This document shows, piece after piece, positions 1 through 9,191 of a DNA stretch of 64,000 nucleotides. Numbering within the stretch: the first letter of the stretch is position 1; each line of letters starts with the position of its first letter. Source of the stretch: M55B112 sp040903745 (lineage in GTDB: Bacteria; Bacteroidota; Bacteroidia; Bacteroidales; GCA-2748055); contig JBBDUV010000094.1 in the NCBI GenBank assembly GCA_040903745.1, positions 1 to 64,000 on the forward strand, given 5' to 3'. The translations under genes were made by a program, and so were the position numbers. The notes beneath the pieces are model-generated. The model made no database searches. It worked only from the letters and a program-made list of their open reading frames with translations, and was not told the origin of the DNA.

Positions 1-89
1 CAAATTCGACCCAGCTAAATTGAGTAGAAGAGTAAGGTCTTGTTGCAATAATGAGATCGAGATTGAAGCGGGGTGGTGTACCTTCATAC

Positions 90-123
90 AAAGCGAAAAA
101 CGATTAAGCCTTTCGCTTTTTTT
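90..123 (+). terminator. Rho-independent terminator-like hairpin
   Basis: Stem AAAGCGAAA (90-98) pairs with TTTCGCTTT (111-119) across a 12-base loop, and the T run continues to 123. The T tail lies on the + side, so it would end a rightward gene entering from the left edge. Bases 2-127 are open in one + frame (about 41 codons, no recognisable domain). I cannot say whether that is the end of a real gene. Confidence 0.55.
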
Positions 124-142
124 ATGATACAGAAATCTTTCG

Positions 143-901
143 CTAAATAGATTTTAATCGTTGAGATACAATTGCTCTTCTTCTTCTCGATACTGGAACT
201 ACCGTTCCTCCTTCCATATGGATCATCCAGTCATGCTGCTTCTGTAAAGACTTTGCATAACTTACGTTGATGAGGTGTGTTTTATGCACACGCAAAAAGT
301 CCAGTCCTTCAAATAGATCTTCAAATTCCACAAGGGTTTTTGTAACCATAATGGTATCTCCATTCCTAAAAAACAGTCTCGTATAATTGCTTTCCGCCTG
401 CAATCTTATAACCTCCTGTACCACTATCATTTCTGTTTTACCATCCATATTAATCCCCAACCTGCGAAAGGCCCCGTCTTTGGAAAGATTTTCTATCAGT
501 ATTTCAAGCTGCATGACTTTTTTCTCTAAAACAGATTTATCGGAAAACCTTCTTACTGCTTCTTTAAGTTCTTTATAATCGATAGGTTTTAAAAGGTAAT
601 CCACTGCAGAGAACTTAATGGCCTTGATGGCATAATTGTCATATGCCGTGGTAAAAATTACTCCAAACGTATGACTATGCAAGATCTCAAGCAGTTGAAA
701 ACCGGTTGTGTCGGAAAGCCTGATATCAAGAAACAGTAACTCCGGGGCCCTGGTATTAATTAAATCGATTGCCTGAGGAATATTTGCTGCTTCTCCAACA
801 AGTTCTATTTCTGTACAATGCGCTTCAATCAAACCAGTTAGATTCTCCCTTGCATGGATTTCATCATCAATAATTATGGCCCTGATCTTTTTTGAATTCA
901 T
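143..901 (-). CDS. LytTR-family response regulator
   Basis: Cytoplasmic DNA-binding response regulator, 252 aa, ATG start. The N-terminal receiver domain (about 1-125) shows the acidic pair in IIIDDE, the phospho-acceptor Asp in LLFLDIRLSD and the conserved Lys in LLKPIDY. A C-terminal LytTR domain (about 150-250) contains RLQAESNYTRL and the LRVHKTHLINV segment typical of the family. It starts 3 bases after the stop of the sensor kinase gene, so the two are co-transcribed and form a cognate pair. LytTR proteins bind direct repeats upstream of targets, often envelope or transport genes. The targets here are unknown; autoregulation through the palindrome at 4014-4038 is possible but not shown. 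Confidence 0.93.
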   Translation of the reverse strand: MNSKKIRAIIIDDEIHARENLTGLIEAHCTEIELVGEAANIPQAIDLINTRAPELLFLDIRLSDTTGFQLLEILHSHTFGVIFTTAYDNYAIKAIKFSAVDYLLKPIDYKELKEAVRRFSDKSVLEKKVMQLEILIENLSKDGAFRRLGINMDGKTEMIVVQEVIRLQAESNYTRLFFRNGDTIMVTKTLVEFEDLFEGLDFLRVHKTHLINVSYAKSLQKQHDWMIHMEGGTVVPVSRRRRAIVSQRLKSI

Positions 902-904
902 GAT

Positions 905-3900
905 CTATTTTTCGTCTGGAACAACTATTTCAACTGTTGTTCCGGTTGGTTTACCCTCGTCGTCTGAATTGTCAATTACTTTAAATGAATAGCTGTCAGG
1001 TTGAATCACATTCATAAATTTAATTCTTGAACGGATGATATCCAACCCTCTGCTGTCACTCTCTTTTTCATCAGGGATCCCGGATTTTCTTCCGACACCA
1101 TTATCATCAATGCGGAAAAGAATAGATCCGGAACGCAATATTACCTGAATCTTCAAGGCTTTTTCTCCATTCTTTGGATCCAATCCATGAAGAATGGCAT
1201 TTTCCACAACAGGCTGCAGAAGCATAGGCGGAATCATTGTATTGTATATATCTACCTCCGGATCAATATCAATCAGGGAACTGAAATTAAATCGTAACTT
1301 CTCCAATTCAAGATATATGTTTAGCGTTTCCAGTTCATCATGTATCGTCACTTCATCCTTATCAGAATATTGTAAAAACCGTCTTATCAAACTCGCAAAA
1401 GAGGTTAAATAATTATTTGCCTCCTGTTGCTTGTTCTTATTGATTAGATTTTGAATAGAATTCAGACAATTGAATAAAAAATGTGGATTCATTTGTGCCT
1501 TTATTGCCTTATGCTCCAGGGATGTTAATCTATGCAACAATTCCCGCTTTCTGGCTCTTCGAATCAGGACAATTCTATATATCAGTATCGTTAGAATAAT
1601 ACCGATTGCAACACCGGGTAGCGATCTTCCGGCACGGGTCTCAAAAAACGGGGTTTTAGGAGGAGAGGCCTGGTTAAGCGCAGCATGGATGGCTCCTTTA
1701 AGCTTCTGTATACCCCCCGGATTCCTGAAAATCTTTCCATTTCTATCGATAACCAGATACCTGGATCCATTTCTATCGTTTGCCAGGAATTGCTTTTTAA
1801 ATGCATGCTCTCCATCAGTATAATACATCTGATGTCCCAGTGTTGAATATCTTTCATTGAATGCTTTCCACTTTTTGAAATTAATGCCCGGGCTGACTCT
1901 CAATATGATTACATCTTTCTTATTTTCACCGTATTCCTTAAATAGGTCTTCAGAAAAAAAATGCTCCCGGCTATAATCCCGGTATAGCAACAGGACAACA
2001 ACTTTTCCTAACGTTTTTTCCCAATTAAAAGTATCTCCTTTTAAATCCATTAGATTCAAATCAGGCCTGTCGCTTCCGGGAGATATTCGTGCCTTTCTAT
2101 CGATTAAGTCACTGATATGATCCCGTGATTCCTGGTGATTACAATTCTCCATGTAATCATCGATGATAAAATTTCTATAATCATTCACGGGTAAATGTTT
2201 TATCATTGGTATCAGTTCTTCCATCATATTTCCAATTGTCAGATAAAATGGAACCCCGGATAATAGTAGCTTATTAAAATTCAGACCTTCCATGCCATCT
2301 ACAAAGGGTAAATTTGGCAAACGTATGGAGGATGGTAATTCGCCTGTATTATAATAAGTAAACAGACTATATCTTAACTTGGTATAGGTTGAAATATAAG
2401 CATCATACTGTTGAAGCATATGATAATCAGGGCATGATGGCAAATCTGGCAGGCGTAACAATTCCTGATCAATAGTTGCATTGCCACTTTCCAAAAAATC
2501 TTGTGCGAAAATTTTCCAATTACTGATATATTTAATGATTTCCTGAGCGCTTTCATATTCCGAAAGCATGTATTCATAGAATCCTTCAGAGATATTGCTC
2601 TTCTCATCGGTCAAAATTTGCTGTTTATCTTCAAATGCCTTTATAAATCCTTCTACATATTCTAACTGCTTAGCTGTCCCCCTTTGTGTTAAATTAATAC
2701 TATGAAACAACAGGTCCAGGTTAGGCAGAAGTTTAATTTCATTTAGCAACTCACTGTCCCTGAATCCTCTGCCGGTAAACCCGTAAGAATTCATCGATGA
2801 ATCGTATGTGACAAAAATACTGTCGCCAGGTTTAATATACAGGATAGGCTCATTTGCGTTGAGAGAAGGAAATCTCTTAAAAAAATGCATTTGATATTTC
2901 ATATTCTGATGAATTTCCAGGGGAATTGAAAAATAACCTGACGAATCTTTTTGAAACTCCTTGTAACTTGTTTCTGAACCTATTATCCTTTCCTTTGTAA
3001 AAAGTCCTACTTTTTGAACACCCTGAATTCTAACGTTGCCGCAAATCCATGTTGGTTGCGTCCTTGCGGAATAATATTTTAATTGGATTTTTTCAGAATA
3101 ATCTGCAATATCAGACCTTTTGCTAAAAATCGTATCTGTTCTGATTGTACCTTTTCCAAGATAAGAACCTGATGCTACATTCATCAATATTCCGGAACCT
3201 TTATCAATTGTAAATGAACCGATAAGTGCGTATTTGTTTTTCGGAGAAGAAGCATCAAATTTCATATCATAATTATCAACCACAAATTTGTAAGATGTAT
3301 AATCATTAGTACTTTCAATTATTTTACATGAAACCAACTCACCATTGTCTCTTTTAAAGGTCCCGTTCTTCATGTTTTGAAGAACAGTATAATAATCCAT
3401 GAAATGAAGATCGTCCAAAATCACTTTTTCGTCCAGATTCCTCGAAATAGCCTCCTCCCTTTGGTAACTATCTGGAACGCCTCTGATATCGAGGTATTTT
3501 TCCAGTTCTTCCTTGATCTGAGCAAGATTCAACACTTTCATTTTGCCCGATGATGCACAAAAATGGATATGATAATAAACTGTATTCAAAAAACAACCAA
3601 CAACATCCTTCGGCTGTGACCCATATTCCGGAAAACGTGAATCCGCAGTTCTGGAAACTCCTTCAGATTCAGTACGGTAAATTAAATACTCCTTCTTGAA
3701 TTTGAAAATGAAGCAACCATCGGTTTCCTTCTCAAGTACTTCTAAATAAAGTCTTGTATCCATATCATAGGTTGTATGAGTAATATTTCCCTTTCTATTG
3801 GGATTGCCGGAGTAAATAGTACTCTCAAGATACTTTCTGACAAATGATTGTCTCCTCTGGATATTATACACAAATACATCTCCCTTTTTTAATTGAAGTT

Positions 3901-3988
3901 GATTTTCGAACGGGGGAAAATCCTGTCCACTAATTTCTATTATTCCAACAATAATAATCAGGAAGTAAGGTAAAATGCGCTTTATCAT
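905..3988 (-). CDS. LytS-type sensor kinase with periplasmic thioredoxin-fold domain
   Basis: Membrane sensor histidine kinase of 1027 aa, far longer than a usual LytS kinase. A signal peptide (1-21) is followed by a periplasmic region of about 770 residues. Its first part is unrecognised. The second part (about 340-780) resembles a TlpA-type thiol-disulfide protein: a DUF4369-like N-lobe followed by a thioredoxin-like fold from about 640 (DLKGDTFNWEKTLGKVVVLL). Where TlpA has WCxxC, this protein reads YRDYSREHFF, so the redox Cys pair is absent. One transmembrane helix (about 790-812) leads to a His_kinase domain with phospho-acceptor His near 835 (NPHFLFNCLNSIQNL) and a HATPase domain with N box PVVENAILHGL near 930. 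It is paired with the LytTR regulator downstream. Inference: it senses an envelope ligand or a partner protein, not disulfide state. Confidence 0.88.
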   Translation of the reverse strand: MIKRILPYFLIIIVGIIEISGQDFPPFENQLQLKKGDVFVYNIQRRQSFVRKYLESTIYSGNPNRKGNITHTTYDMDTRLYLEVLEKETDGCFIFKFKKEYLIYRTESEGVSRTADSRFPEYGSQPKDVVGCFLNTVYYHIHFCASSGKMKVLNLAQIKEELEKYLDIRGVPDSYQREEAISRNLDEKVILDDLHFMDYYTVLQNMKNGTFKRDNGELVSCKIIESTNDYTSYKFVVDNYDMKFDASSPKNKYALIGSFTIDKGSGILMNVASGSYLGKGTIRTDTIFSKRSDIADYSEKIQLKYYSARTQPTWICGNVRIQGVQKVGLFTKERIIGSETSYKEFQKDSSGYFSIPLEIHQNMKYQMHFFKRFPSLNANEPILYIKPGDSIFVTYDSSMNSYGFTGRGFRDSELLNEIKLLPNLDLLFHSINLTQRGTAKQLEYVEGFIKAFEDKQQILTDEKSNISEGFYEYMLSEYESAQEIIKYISNWKIFAQDFLESGNATIDQELLRLPDLPSCPDYHMLQQYDAYISTYTKLRYSLFTYYNTGELPSSIRLPNLPFVDGMEGLNFNKLLLSGVPFYLTIGNMMEELIPMIKHLPVNDYRNFIIDDYMENCNHQESRDHISDLIDRKARISPGSDRPDLNLMDLKGDTFNWEKTLGKVVVLLLYRDYSREHFFSEDLFKEYGENKKDVIILRVSPGINFKKWKAFNERYSTLGHQMYYTDGEHAFKKQFLANDRNGSRYLVIDRNGKIFRNPGGIQKLKGAIHAALNQASPPKTPFFETRAGRSLPGVAIGIILTILIYRIVLIRRARKRELLHRLTSLEHKAIKAQMNPHFLFNCLNSIQNLINKNKQQEANNYLTSFASLIRRFLQYSDKDEVTIHDELETLNIYLELEKLRFNFSSLIDIDPEVDIYNTMIPPMLLQPVVENAILHGLDPKNGEKALKIQVILRSGSILFRIDDNGVGRKSGIPDEKESDSRGLDIIRSRIKFMNVIQPDSYSFKVIDNSDDEGKPTGTTVEIVVPDEK

Positions 3989-4013
3989 AATATGGGGTGT
4001 TACGGAAATGTAG

Positions 4014-4038
4014 ATACAAATATTGAGAATATTTGTAT
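4014..4038. promoter_or_regulatory. Perfect 11-bp inverted repeat upstream of the sensor kinase
   Basis: ATACAAATATT (4014-4024), spacer GAG, then AATATTTGTAT (4028-4038): a perfect dyad 26 bases upstream of the kinase ATG. Read leftward its proximal arm contains AATATTTG, one mismatch from the Bacteroidota -7 element TAnnTTTG, so it may overlap the promoter. It is a candidate operator; the binding protein is unknown. The rest of the gap to mutS (3989-4220) shows nothing else clear. Confidence 0.5.
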
Positions 4039-4220
4039 TACCCGGTAAGATTTTTTATTAAACGGTAGTTTTGATCTAGTAAAAGGTAACAAATGACTGT
4101 AGGAATCGGGGTTACTGGATTGGTGAAGCCAAAACTCGTCATTAACAATTATTTATTTTCCCTATTTTTAAAATCCTAGAGAGGAATCATTCCATTTTCA
4201 ACAGCAGGGATCCATATCCA

Positions 4221-6869
4221 CTACTTTTTCAGCCCGATAAACCGTTTGATGTCGTTCAGTTTGTTCAAGGCCTCGACGGGGGTGAGGTTGTCGATATCGG
4301 TGTTGGCGATCTCGTCCCGAACCTGTTTGAGTACAGGATCATCCAGGTTGAAAAAGCTCATCTGCATCCCTTCCCGGTTGGTTCCCAGCTCCCCCACCGG
4401 TTTGCTTATCCTGGCTGCTCCCTTCTCTCCCTCTGCGCTTCCCCTGGTCCCGGTTTCCAGTTCGGCGAGAATTTCATTGGCCCGTTTCACAACACTTTTT
4501 GGCATTCCGGCCATCTCGGCCACGTGGATCCCGAAACTGTGTTCGCTTCCGCCTCGCACCAGTTTTCTCAGGAAAATCACCCGGTTATCCAGCTCCCTGA
4601 TCGAGATGTTGTAGTTTTTCACCCGACCAAAGGAGTTTTCCATCTCGTTGAGCTCATGGTAGTGGGTGGCAAACAGCGTCTTCGCCCGCCATTTAGGATG
4701 TTCATGGATGAACTCCACCATGGCCCAGGCGATGGAGATTCCATCGTAGGTGCTCGTTCCCCGGCCGATCTCATCCAACAGAACCAGGCTCCGGTCGGAG
4801 AGGTTGTTCAGGATACTGGCCGATTCGAGCATCTCTACCATAAAGGTGGACTCCCCCAAAGATATATTATCCGAAGCACCCACCCTGGTAAATATTTTAT
4901 CCACCCATCCGATCTTTGCCCCGGATGCCGGCACAAAACTCCCGACCTGGGCCATCAGGGTGATCAGTGCCACCTGTCGCAATAGCGCAGATTTACCCGA
5001 CATATTCGGACCGGTAAGGATAATCACCTGTTGCTCCTCGTTGTCAAGTAGAATGTCATTCGACACATACTCCTCATCGACCGGCAACTGCTGCTCGATC
5101 ACCGGGTGCCTGCCTTCCTTTATATCGATCACTGTTGAGTCGTTCAATTCAGGCCTGACATACCTGTTCTCTGCCGCGATACGTGCAAACGCCAGCAGCA
5201 CATCGAGCCGCGCGATGAGCGACGCGTTCAGCTGGATCGCCTCCAGGTATTCGCCCATGCTAAGCACCAGGTTGTTAAAAAGCTCCAGCTCCAATGCCAG
5301 GCTCTTCTCCTCCGCCCCGAGGATCTTCTGCTCATACTCCTTGAGTTCCTCAGTGATATACCGTTCGGCGCTCACCAGTGTCTGCTTCCGGATCCAGTCG
5401 TCCGGCACCTTGTCCTTGTGGGTGTTCCTCACCTCGATGTAATAGCCGAACACATTATTGAAGGCTATTTTGAGGCTCGGTATCTTTGTCCGCTCGATCT
5501 CCCGCTGCTGGATCTGCCTGAGGTAATCCTTTCCCGAGCGCATCAGATCGCGGTACTCATCGAGCTCGGCGGAGACATCGGCAGCGATCACATTGCCCTT
5601 GTTCACCTGGTTCGGCGAATCGTGGTTAATATCCTTCTCGATTCGTTCCTTCGCAGTGGTGCAGGGGTTGATCTGGTCAGCGATTCTTTTCAGCGCCGCC
5701 ACCCCCGAATCCCGGCACGCCTTTTTCACCGGATCAATGGCAGCAAGTGCATTTTTCAACTGAATAAGCTCCCTCGGGGTTACCTTTCCCACGGCAATCT
5801 TGGAAACAACCCTTTCGAGATCGCCCACCTGGCGGATATGTTCCTTCAGGAAATCAGCAAATTCCGAATCATCCAGAAAATGCGCCACCATGTTGTGCCG
5901 CTCCCTGATCAGCAGAATATCCTTCAATGGAAGGGCCAGCCAGCGTTTCAGCAGCCTGGAGCCCATTGGTGAAAGGGTCCTGTCCATCACCTCCAGCAAC
6001 GTTTTTCCCCCATCATGCAACGCCTGAAACATCTCCAGGTTGCGTATCGTGAACCGGTCGAGCCATACATAGTGGTCCTCCTCGATCCTCGACAAATTGG
6101 AGATGTGGGCCGTCTGCGTATGTTGCGTCAGATCAAGGTACTGGAGGATCGCACCGCTCGCAATGATGCCATGCTTGAGCCGGTGTATCCCGAATCCCTT
6201 CAGGTTCTTGGTTTTAAAATGGTTGAGTAGCTTGTCTTCGGCATTTTCCTCTGTAAAAACCCAGTCCTCGAGCGGATAGGTGTAATATCCCGTTACGAAT
6301 TTCTCCTCGAAGAGGGCCATTTTGCTGCGCTGCACCAGCACCTCCTTCGGATCAAAACTGCTTAACAGCTTGTCGATATATTCCAGTCCTCCTTCGGCCG
6401 TCAGAAATTCCCCAGTGGAGATATCGAGAAAGGAGATCCCTGCTACATTTGCATCGAGAAATACCCCCGCCAGGAAATTGTTCTCCTTGTGCTCGAGCAC
6501 ATTGTCATTGGTGGTAACACCAGGTGTAACCAGCTCGGTGATGCCCCGCTTCACGATCTTCTTCGTCATTTTGGGATCTTCGAGCTGCTCGCAGATCGCT
6601 ACCCTTTGACCGGCACGAACCAGTTTGGGAAGGTAGGTGTCGATCGCGTGGTGGGGAAAGCCGGCCAACTCGACAAAGGAGGCGGCACCGTTCGCCCGGC
6701 GGGTAAGCGTGATCCCCAGGATATCGGCTGCCCGAATGGCATCCTCCCCGAATGTTTCGTAGAAATCGCCCACACGGAACAGCAGAATGGCATCAGGGTG
6801 TTTCGCCTTGATGGAGTAATACTGCTTCATCAGGGGTGTTTCCACTATATTTTTTTCCTGTCCCGCCAC
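4221..6869 (-). CDS. mutS: DNA mismatch repair protein MutS
   Basis: Mismatch-recognition ATPase, 882 aa, full length. The N-terminal mismatch-binding motif is present (DFYETFGEDA, with the Phe-x-Glu that stacks on the mispair). Connector, lever and clamp domains follow, then the ABC-type ATPase with Walker A GPNMSGKSALLRQ (about 620) and signature/Walker B region SLVLLDEIGRGTSTYDG and ATHYHEL. The start is GTG at 6869, which gives the usual short leader before TPLMKQYY. The gene is visibly GC-richer than the kinase gene to its left and has no close same-strand neighbour. A TATTTTTG element lies 20 bases upstream. No mutL is in the window. Confidence 0.97.
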   Translation of the reverse strand: MAGQEKNIVETPLMKQYYSIKAKHPDAILLFRVGDFYETFGEDAIRAADILGITLTRRANGAASFVELAGFPHHAIDTYLPKLVRAGQRVAICEQLEDPKMTKKIVKRGITELVTPGVTTNDNVLEHKENNFLAGVFLDANVAGISFLDISTGEFLTAEGGLEYIDKLLSSFDPKEVLVQRSKMALFEEKFVTGYYTYPLEDWVFTEENAEDKLLNHFKTKNLKGFGIHRLKHGIIASGAILQYLDLTQHTQTAHISNLSRIEEDHYVWLDRFTIRNLEMFQALHDGGKTLLEVMDRTLSPMGSRLLKRWLALPLKDILLIRERHNMVAHFLDDSEFADFLKEHIRQVGDLERVVSKIAVGKVTPRELIQLKNALAAIDPVKKACRDSGVAALKRIADQINPCTTAKERIEKDINHDSPNQVNKGNVIAADVSAELDEYRDLMRSGKDYLRQIQQREIERTKIPSLKIAFNNVFGYYIEVRNTHKDKVPDDWIRKQTLVSAERYITEELKEYEQKILGAEEKSLALELELFNNLVLSMGEYLEAIQLNASLIARLDVLLAFARIAAENRYVRPELNDSTVIDIKEGRHPVIEQQLPVDEEYVSNDILLDNEEQQVIILTGPNMSGKSALLRQVALITLMAQVGSFVPASGAKIGWVDKIFTRVGASDNISLGESTFMVEMLESASILNNLSDRSLVLLDEIGRGTSTYDGISIAWAMVEFIHEHPKWRAKTLFATHYHELNEMENSFGRVKNYNISIRELDNRVIFLRKLVRGGSEHSFGIHVAEMAGMPKSVVKRANEILAELETGTRGSAEGEKGAARISKPVGELGTNREGMQMSFFNLDDPVLKQVRDEIANTDIDNLTPVEALNKLNDIKRFIGLKK

Positions 6870-6888
6870 TGCTTTACCGTTTGATTTC

Positions 6889-6896
6889 CAAAAATA
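6889..6896 (-). promoter_or_regulatory. -7-like element of mutS
   Basis: Leftward TATTTTTG matches the Bacteroidota -7 consensus TAnnTTTG, 19 bases before the mutS GTG. No convincing -33 element is visible, so confidence is modest. Confidence 0.35.
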
Positions 6897-7021
6897 GGTG
6901 ATTGCCCGTTAATTGCGAAGGAACTAACAGCAATTTTGCAACTCTGTTCAAAACTTCCACGGCCGGATCCCTTTTTTTCAACCGTTCTATGTATGGTGTC
7001 GATTCTTGCCTCTCGACCAAA

Positions 7022-7142
7022 CCACCTTGCACTGGTAAGCGATATTTTGGTTAAGCTGATAGATATTTTGAAAATACAAGGTGGATACTGTGATAGATAA
7101 CACTACAGTAAATATCTGTCAGAACATATTTTGCTGCAAAAT
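7022..7142. repeat. Cluster of inverted repeats between mutS and the symporter gene
   Basis: Several dyads occur within 120 bases: CCACCTTG (7022-7029) with CAAGGTGG (7077-7084); TACTGT (7086-7091) with ACAGTA (7105-7110), enclosed by GATAGATATTT (about 7058-7068) and AAATATCTGTC (7110-7120, one mismatch); and ATTTTG/CAAAAT around CTG (7128-7142). The 353-base gap holds no plausible gene. The cluster could be a structured leader, an operator region or an element remnant; I recognise no riboswitch. Confidence 0.4.
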
Positions 7143-7222
7143 TGCACTTTTTTCCCGGTTCCATGCGCTTTTTTCCGGTTCTGTTTGGAGTTTAATTCAA
7201 TCTTTACTTATTTGAACTTTTA

Positions 7223-8470
7223 TTGAAAAGGTGGCCGGACCTGGTTTTCATCGAATCATCCATTGAATTGAAAAAGGGAAAATATACATTAACGATCCTG
7301 ATCTTTGCTGGTTTCTTCCTGGGGATCCTTGCCGGATGGATCGGCGGTGAGAGGATCGTACCCGTTGCCACCCCCCTGAAAGAGCTGTTCCTGCGGTTGC
7401 TGAAGATGGCTATTCTGCCGCTGGTGATCACCTCTATCGTCAGTGCCGTTGTCAAGGTCGGCTCGTCGCGCGGACTCGGCCAGATCACCTTCAGAACGAT
7501 CAGTTATTACCTCACCACCAGTTTCCTGGCGATCATTACCGGACTGATCCTCGTGAATATCTTCAAACCGGGTATCGGGGTGAGCCTGGGACTGAAAGCA
7601 GATCCGGACAGCATCGGTGTGGTGGAAAAAGGGCTGGGGGAGCTGCTGCTGGATATCATCCCGGAAAACGTCTTTCATGCCATGGCCACAGGTGATGTGC
7701 TGCCGGTGATCTTCTTTTCCATTCTATTCGGTTTCTTTGTTACACAACTGAAAGAAAAGCAGCGTATCCTGATGGGCGATCTCTTCCAGGCGGGTTTTGA
7801 CGCGATGATGAAGCTTACGCTCTTTGTAATCTGGACCGCCCCATTGGGTGTTTTCGGAATCGTTGCGGTGATTGTTGCAGAGACCGGCTTCGATGCTTTT
7901 ATCCCGCTTGGAAAATACTTCCTGGTTGTGCTGGCCGGACTCTCCATCCATTTCCTGGTAACATTGCCTTTGATCCTGCGGTTTGTCGGCAAAACATCAC
8001 CTGCGGTTCATTACAAAGGCATGATCAACGCCCTGCTGACCGCCTTTTCGACCTGCTCCACCATCGTCACGCTGCCCTTTACCATGAAGGCGGTGACAGA
8101 GCATTCTGGGGCATCTGACAAAGCAGCAGGCTTCGTCCTTCCCATCGGAGCAACGATCAACATGGATGGTACGGCCCTCTACGAGTGCGTGGCCACCATA
8201 TTTATTGCCCAGGTCTATGGATTCGACCTTTCCCTCGCGCAACAGGGCATCATTGTACTAACGGCGGTCCTTGCCTCGATCGGCGCAGCCAGCATTCCCA
8301 TGAGCGGACTGGTAATGATGGCCATTATCCTGAATGCTGTTGGATTGCCCCTCGAAGGGATAGGCGTTATCCTGGCGGTGGATCGCATTTTGGATATGTT
8401 CAGAACCACAGTCAACGTCTTTAGCGACAGCGTCGGGGCCGTGGTGATCTCACAGTTGGAGAAACGGTAA
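7223..8470 (+). CDS. Dicarboxylate/amino acid:cation symporter (DAACS)
   Basis: Inner-membrane secondary transporter of the glutamate/aspartate/dicarboxylate symporter family, about 415 aa, highly hydrophobic with multiple helices and two re-entrant loops. Family signatures are present: TCSTIVTLPFTM (serine-rich re-entrant loop region), NMDGTALYE in TM7 and DRILDMFRTTVNVFSDS in TM8, whose Asp, Arg/Thr and Asn residues bind substrate and cation in GltPh-type transporters. There is no ATG start: TTG at 7223 or TTG at 7268 (before KKGKYTLTILIF) are the options, and the latter gives a more typical N-terminus. The exact substrate cannot be read from sequence; glutamate, aspartate or a C4 dicarboxylate are likely. 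Confidence 0.92.
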   Translation: MKRWPDLVFIESSIELKKGKYTLTILIFAGFFLGILAGWIGGERIVPVATPLKELFLRLLKMAILPLVITSIVSAVVKVGSSRGLGQITFRTISYYLTTSFLAIITGLILVNIFKPGIGVSLGLKADPDSIGVVEKGLGELLLDIIPENVFHAMATGDVLPVIFFSILFGFFVTQLKEKQRILMGDLFQAGFDAMMKLTLFVIWTAPLGVFGIVAVIVAETGFDAFIPLGKYFLVVLAGLSIHFLVTLPLILRFVGKTSPAVHYKGMINALLTAFSTCSTIVTLPFTMKAVTEHSGASDKAAGFVLPIGATINMDGTALYECVATIFIAQVYGFDLSLAQQGIIVLTAVLASIGAASIPMSGLVMMAIILNAVGLPLEGIGVILAVDRILDMFRTTVNVFSDSVGAVVISQLEKR

Positions 8471-8537
8471 CCGGTTTCTTTATGAAAACAATCAGCACCA
8501 TATCTTGTTAAAGAGATATTTACATAAAAAAGTGCGG

Positions 8538-9161
8538 ATGCAGGAATTTTGGGACGAAAGATACCAGGTGGAGGAATATGTATATGGGAAAAGACCGAAT
8601 ACATTTTTCCAATCACAACTGGACACACTGAAGCCAGGAGATGTTTTGCTCCCCGGAGAAGGTGAGGGCAGGAATGCCGTTTATGCAGCCGAAAAGGGTT
8701 GGAACGTATCTGCATTCGATGTTAGCAAACAGGGAAGGTATAAAGCCCTTCGACTTGCTGCCGAGAGGGGTGTGACAATCGATTACATGCTGATGCCTTA
8801 CCAGGGTTTTAATCAGAATGAAAGCATGTATGATGTGATCGGACTCTTTTTCACCCACCAGCCCCCTGCAATGAGGCGGAATTTCCACAGAAACTTGCAA
8901 AATATGGTCCGCCCCGGTGGAATTATTCTGTTAGAGGCGTTCCATAAGGACCAGTTAAAAAGAGAGACCGGCGGACCGAAGAACATCGATTTTCTTTTCG
9001 ATGAAACGGATTTGAGAGAGGATTTTCCGATGCTGGAGATCGTGCACCTGGAAGTTATAGAAAGGGACCTGGATGAGGGACCGTTTCATCAGGGTGAAGC
9101 AGTTGTGGTACAGATGATCGCCAGAGCTGAAAACGGCAGCAAAACATTTTCCTTTCTATGA
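8538..9161 (+). CDS. Class I SAM-dependent methyltransferase
   Basis: Soluble methyltransferase of 207 aa from ATG 8538 (MQEFWDERY, the usual N-terminus for this group); a TTG 11 codons upstream is less likely. The SAM-binding motif I is PGEGEGRNAVYAA (about 45-57), followed by an acidic residue at the end of strand 2 (VSAFDVSKQG). The FWDERY...YGKRPN start resembles TehB-like and thiol/small-molecule methyltransferases. The target is unknown. It lies 67 bases after the symporter gene and 30 before the SDR gene, so it may share their transcript. Confidence 0.85.
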   Translation: MQEFWDERYQVEEYVYGKRPNTFFQSQLDTLKPGDVLLPGEGEGRNAVYAAEKGWNVSAFDVSKQGRYKALRLAAERGVTIDYMLMPYQGFNQNESMYDVIGLFFTHQPPAMRRNFHRNLQNMVRPGGIILLEAFHKDQLKRETGGPKNIDFLFDETDLREDFPMLEIVHLEVIERDLDEGPFHQGEAVVVQMIARAENGSKTFSFL

Positions 9162-9191
9162 TGTTAAGCTGTTAGATATCAAATCATACCT

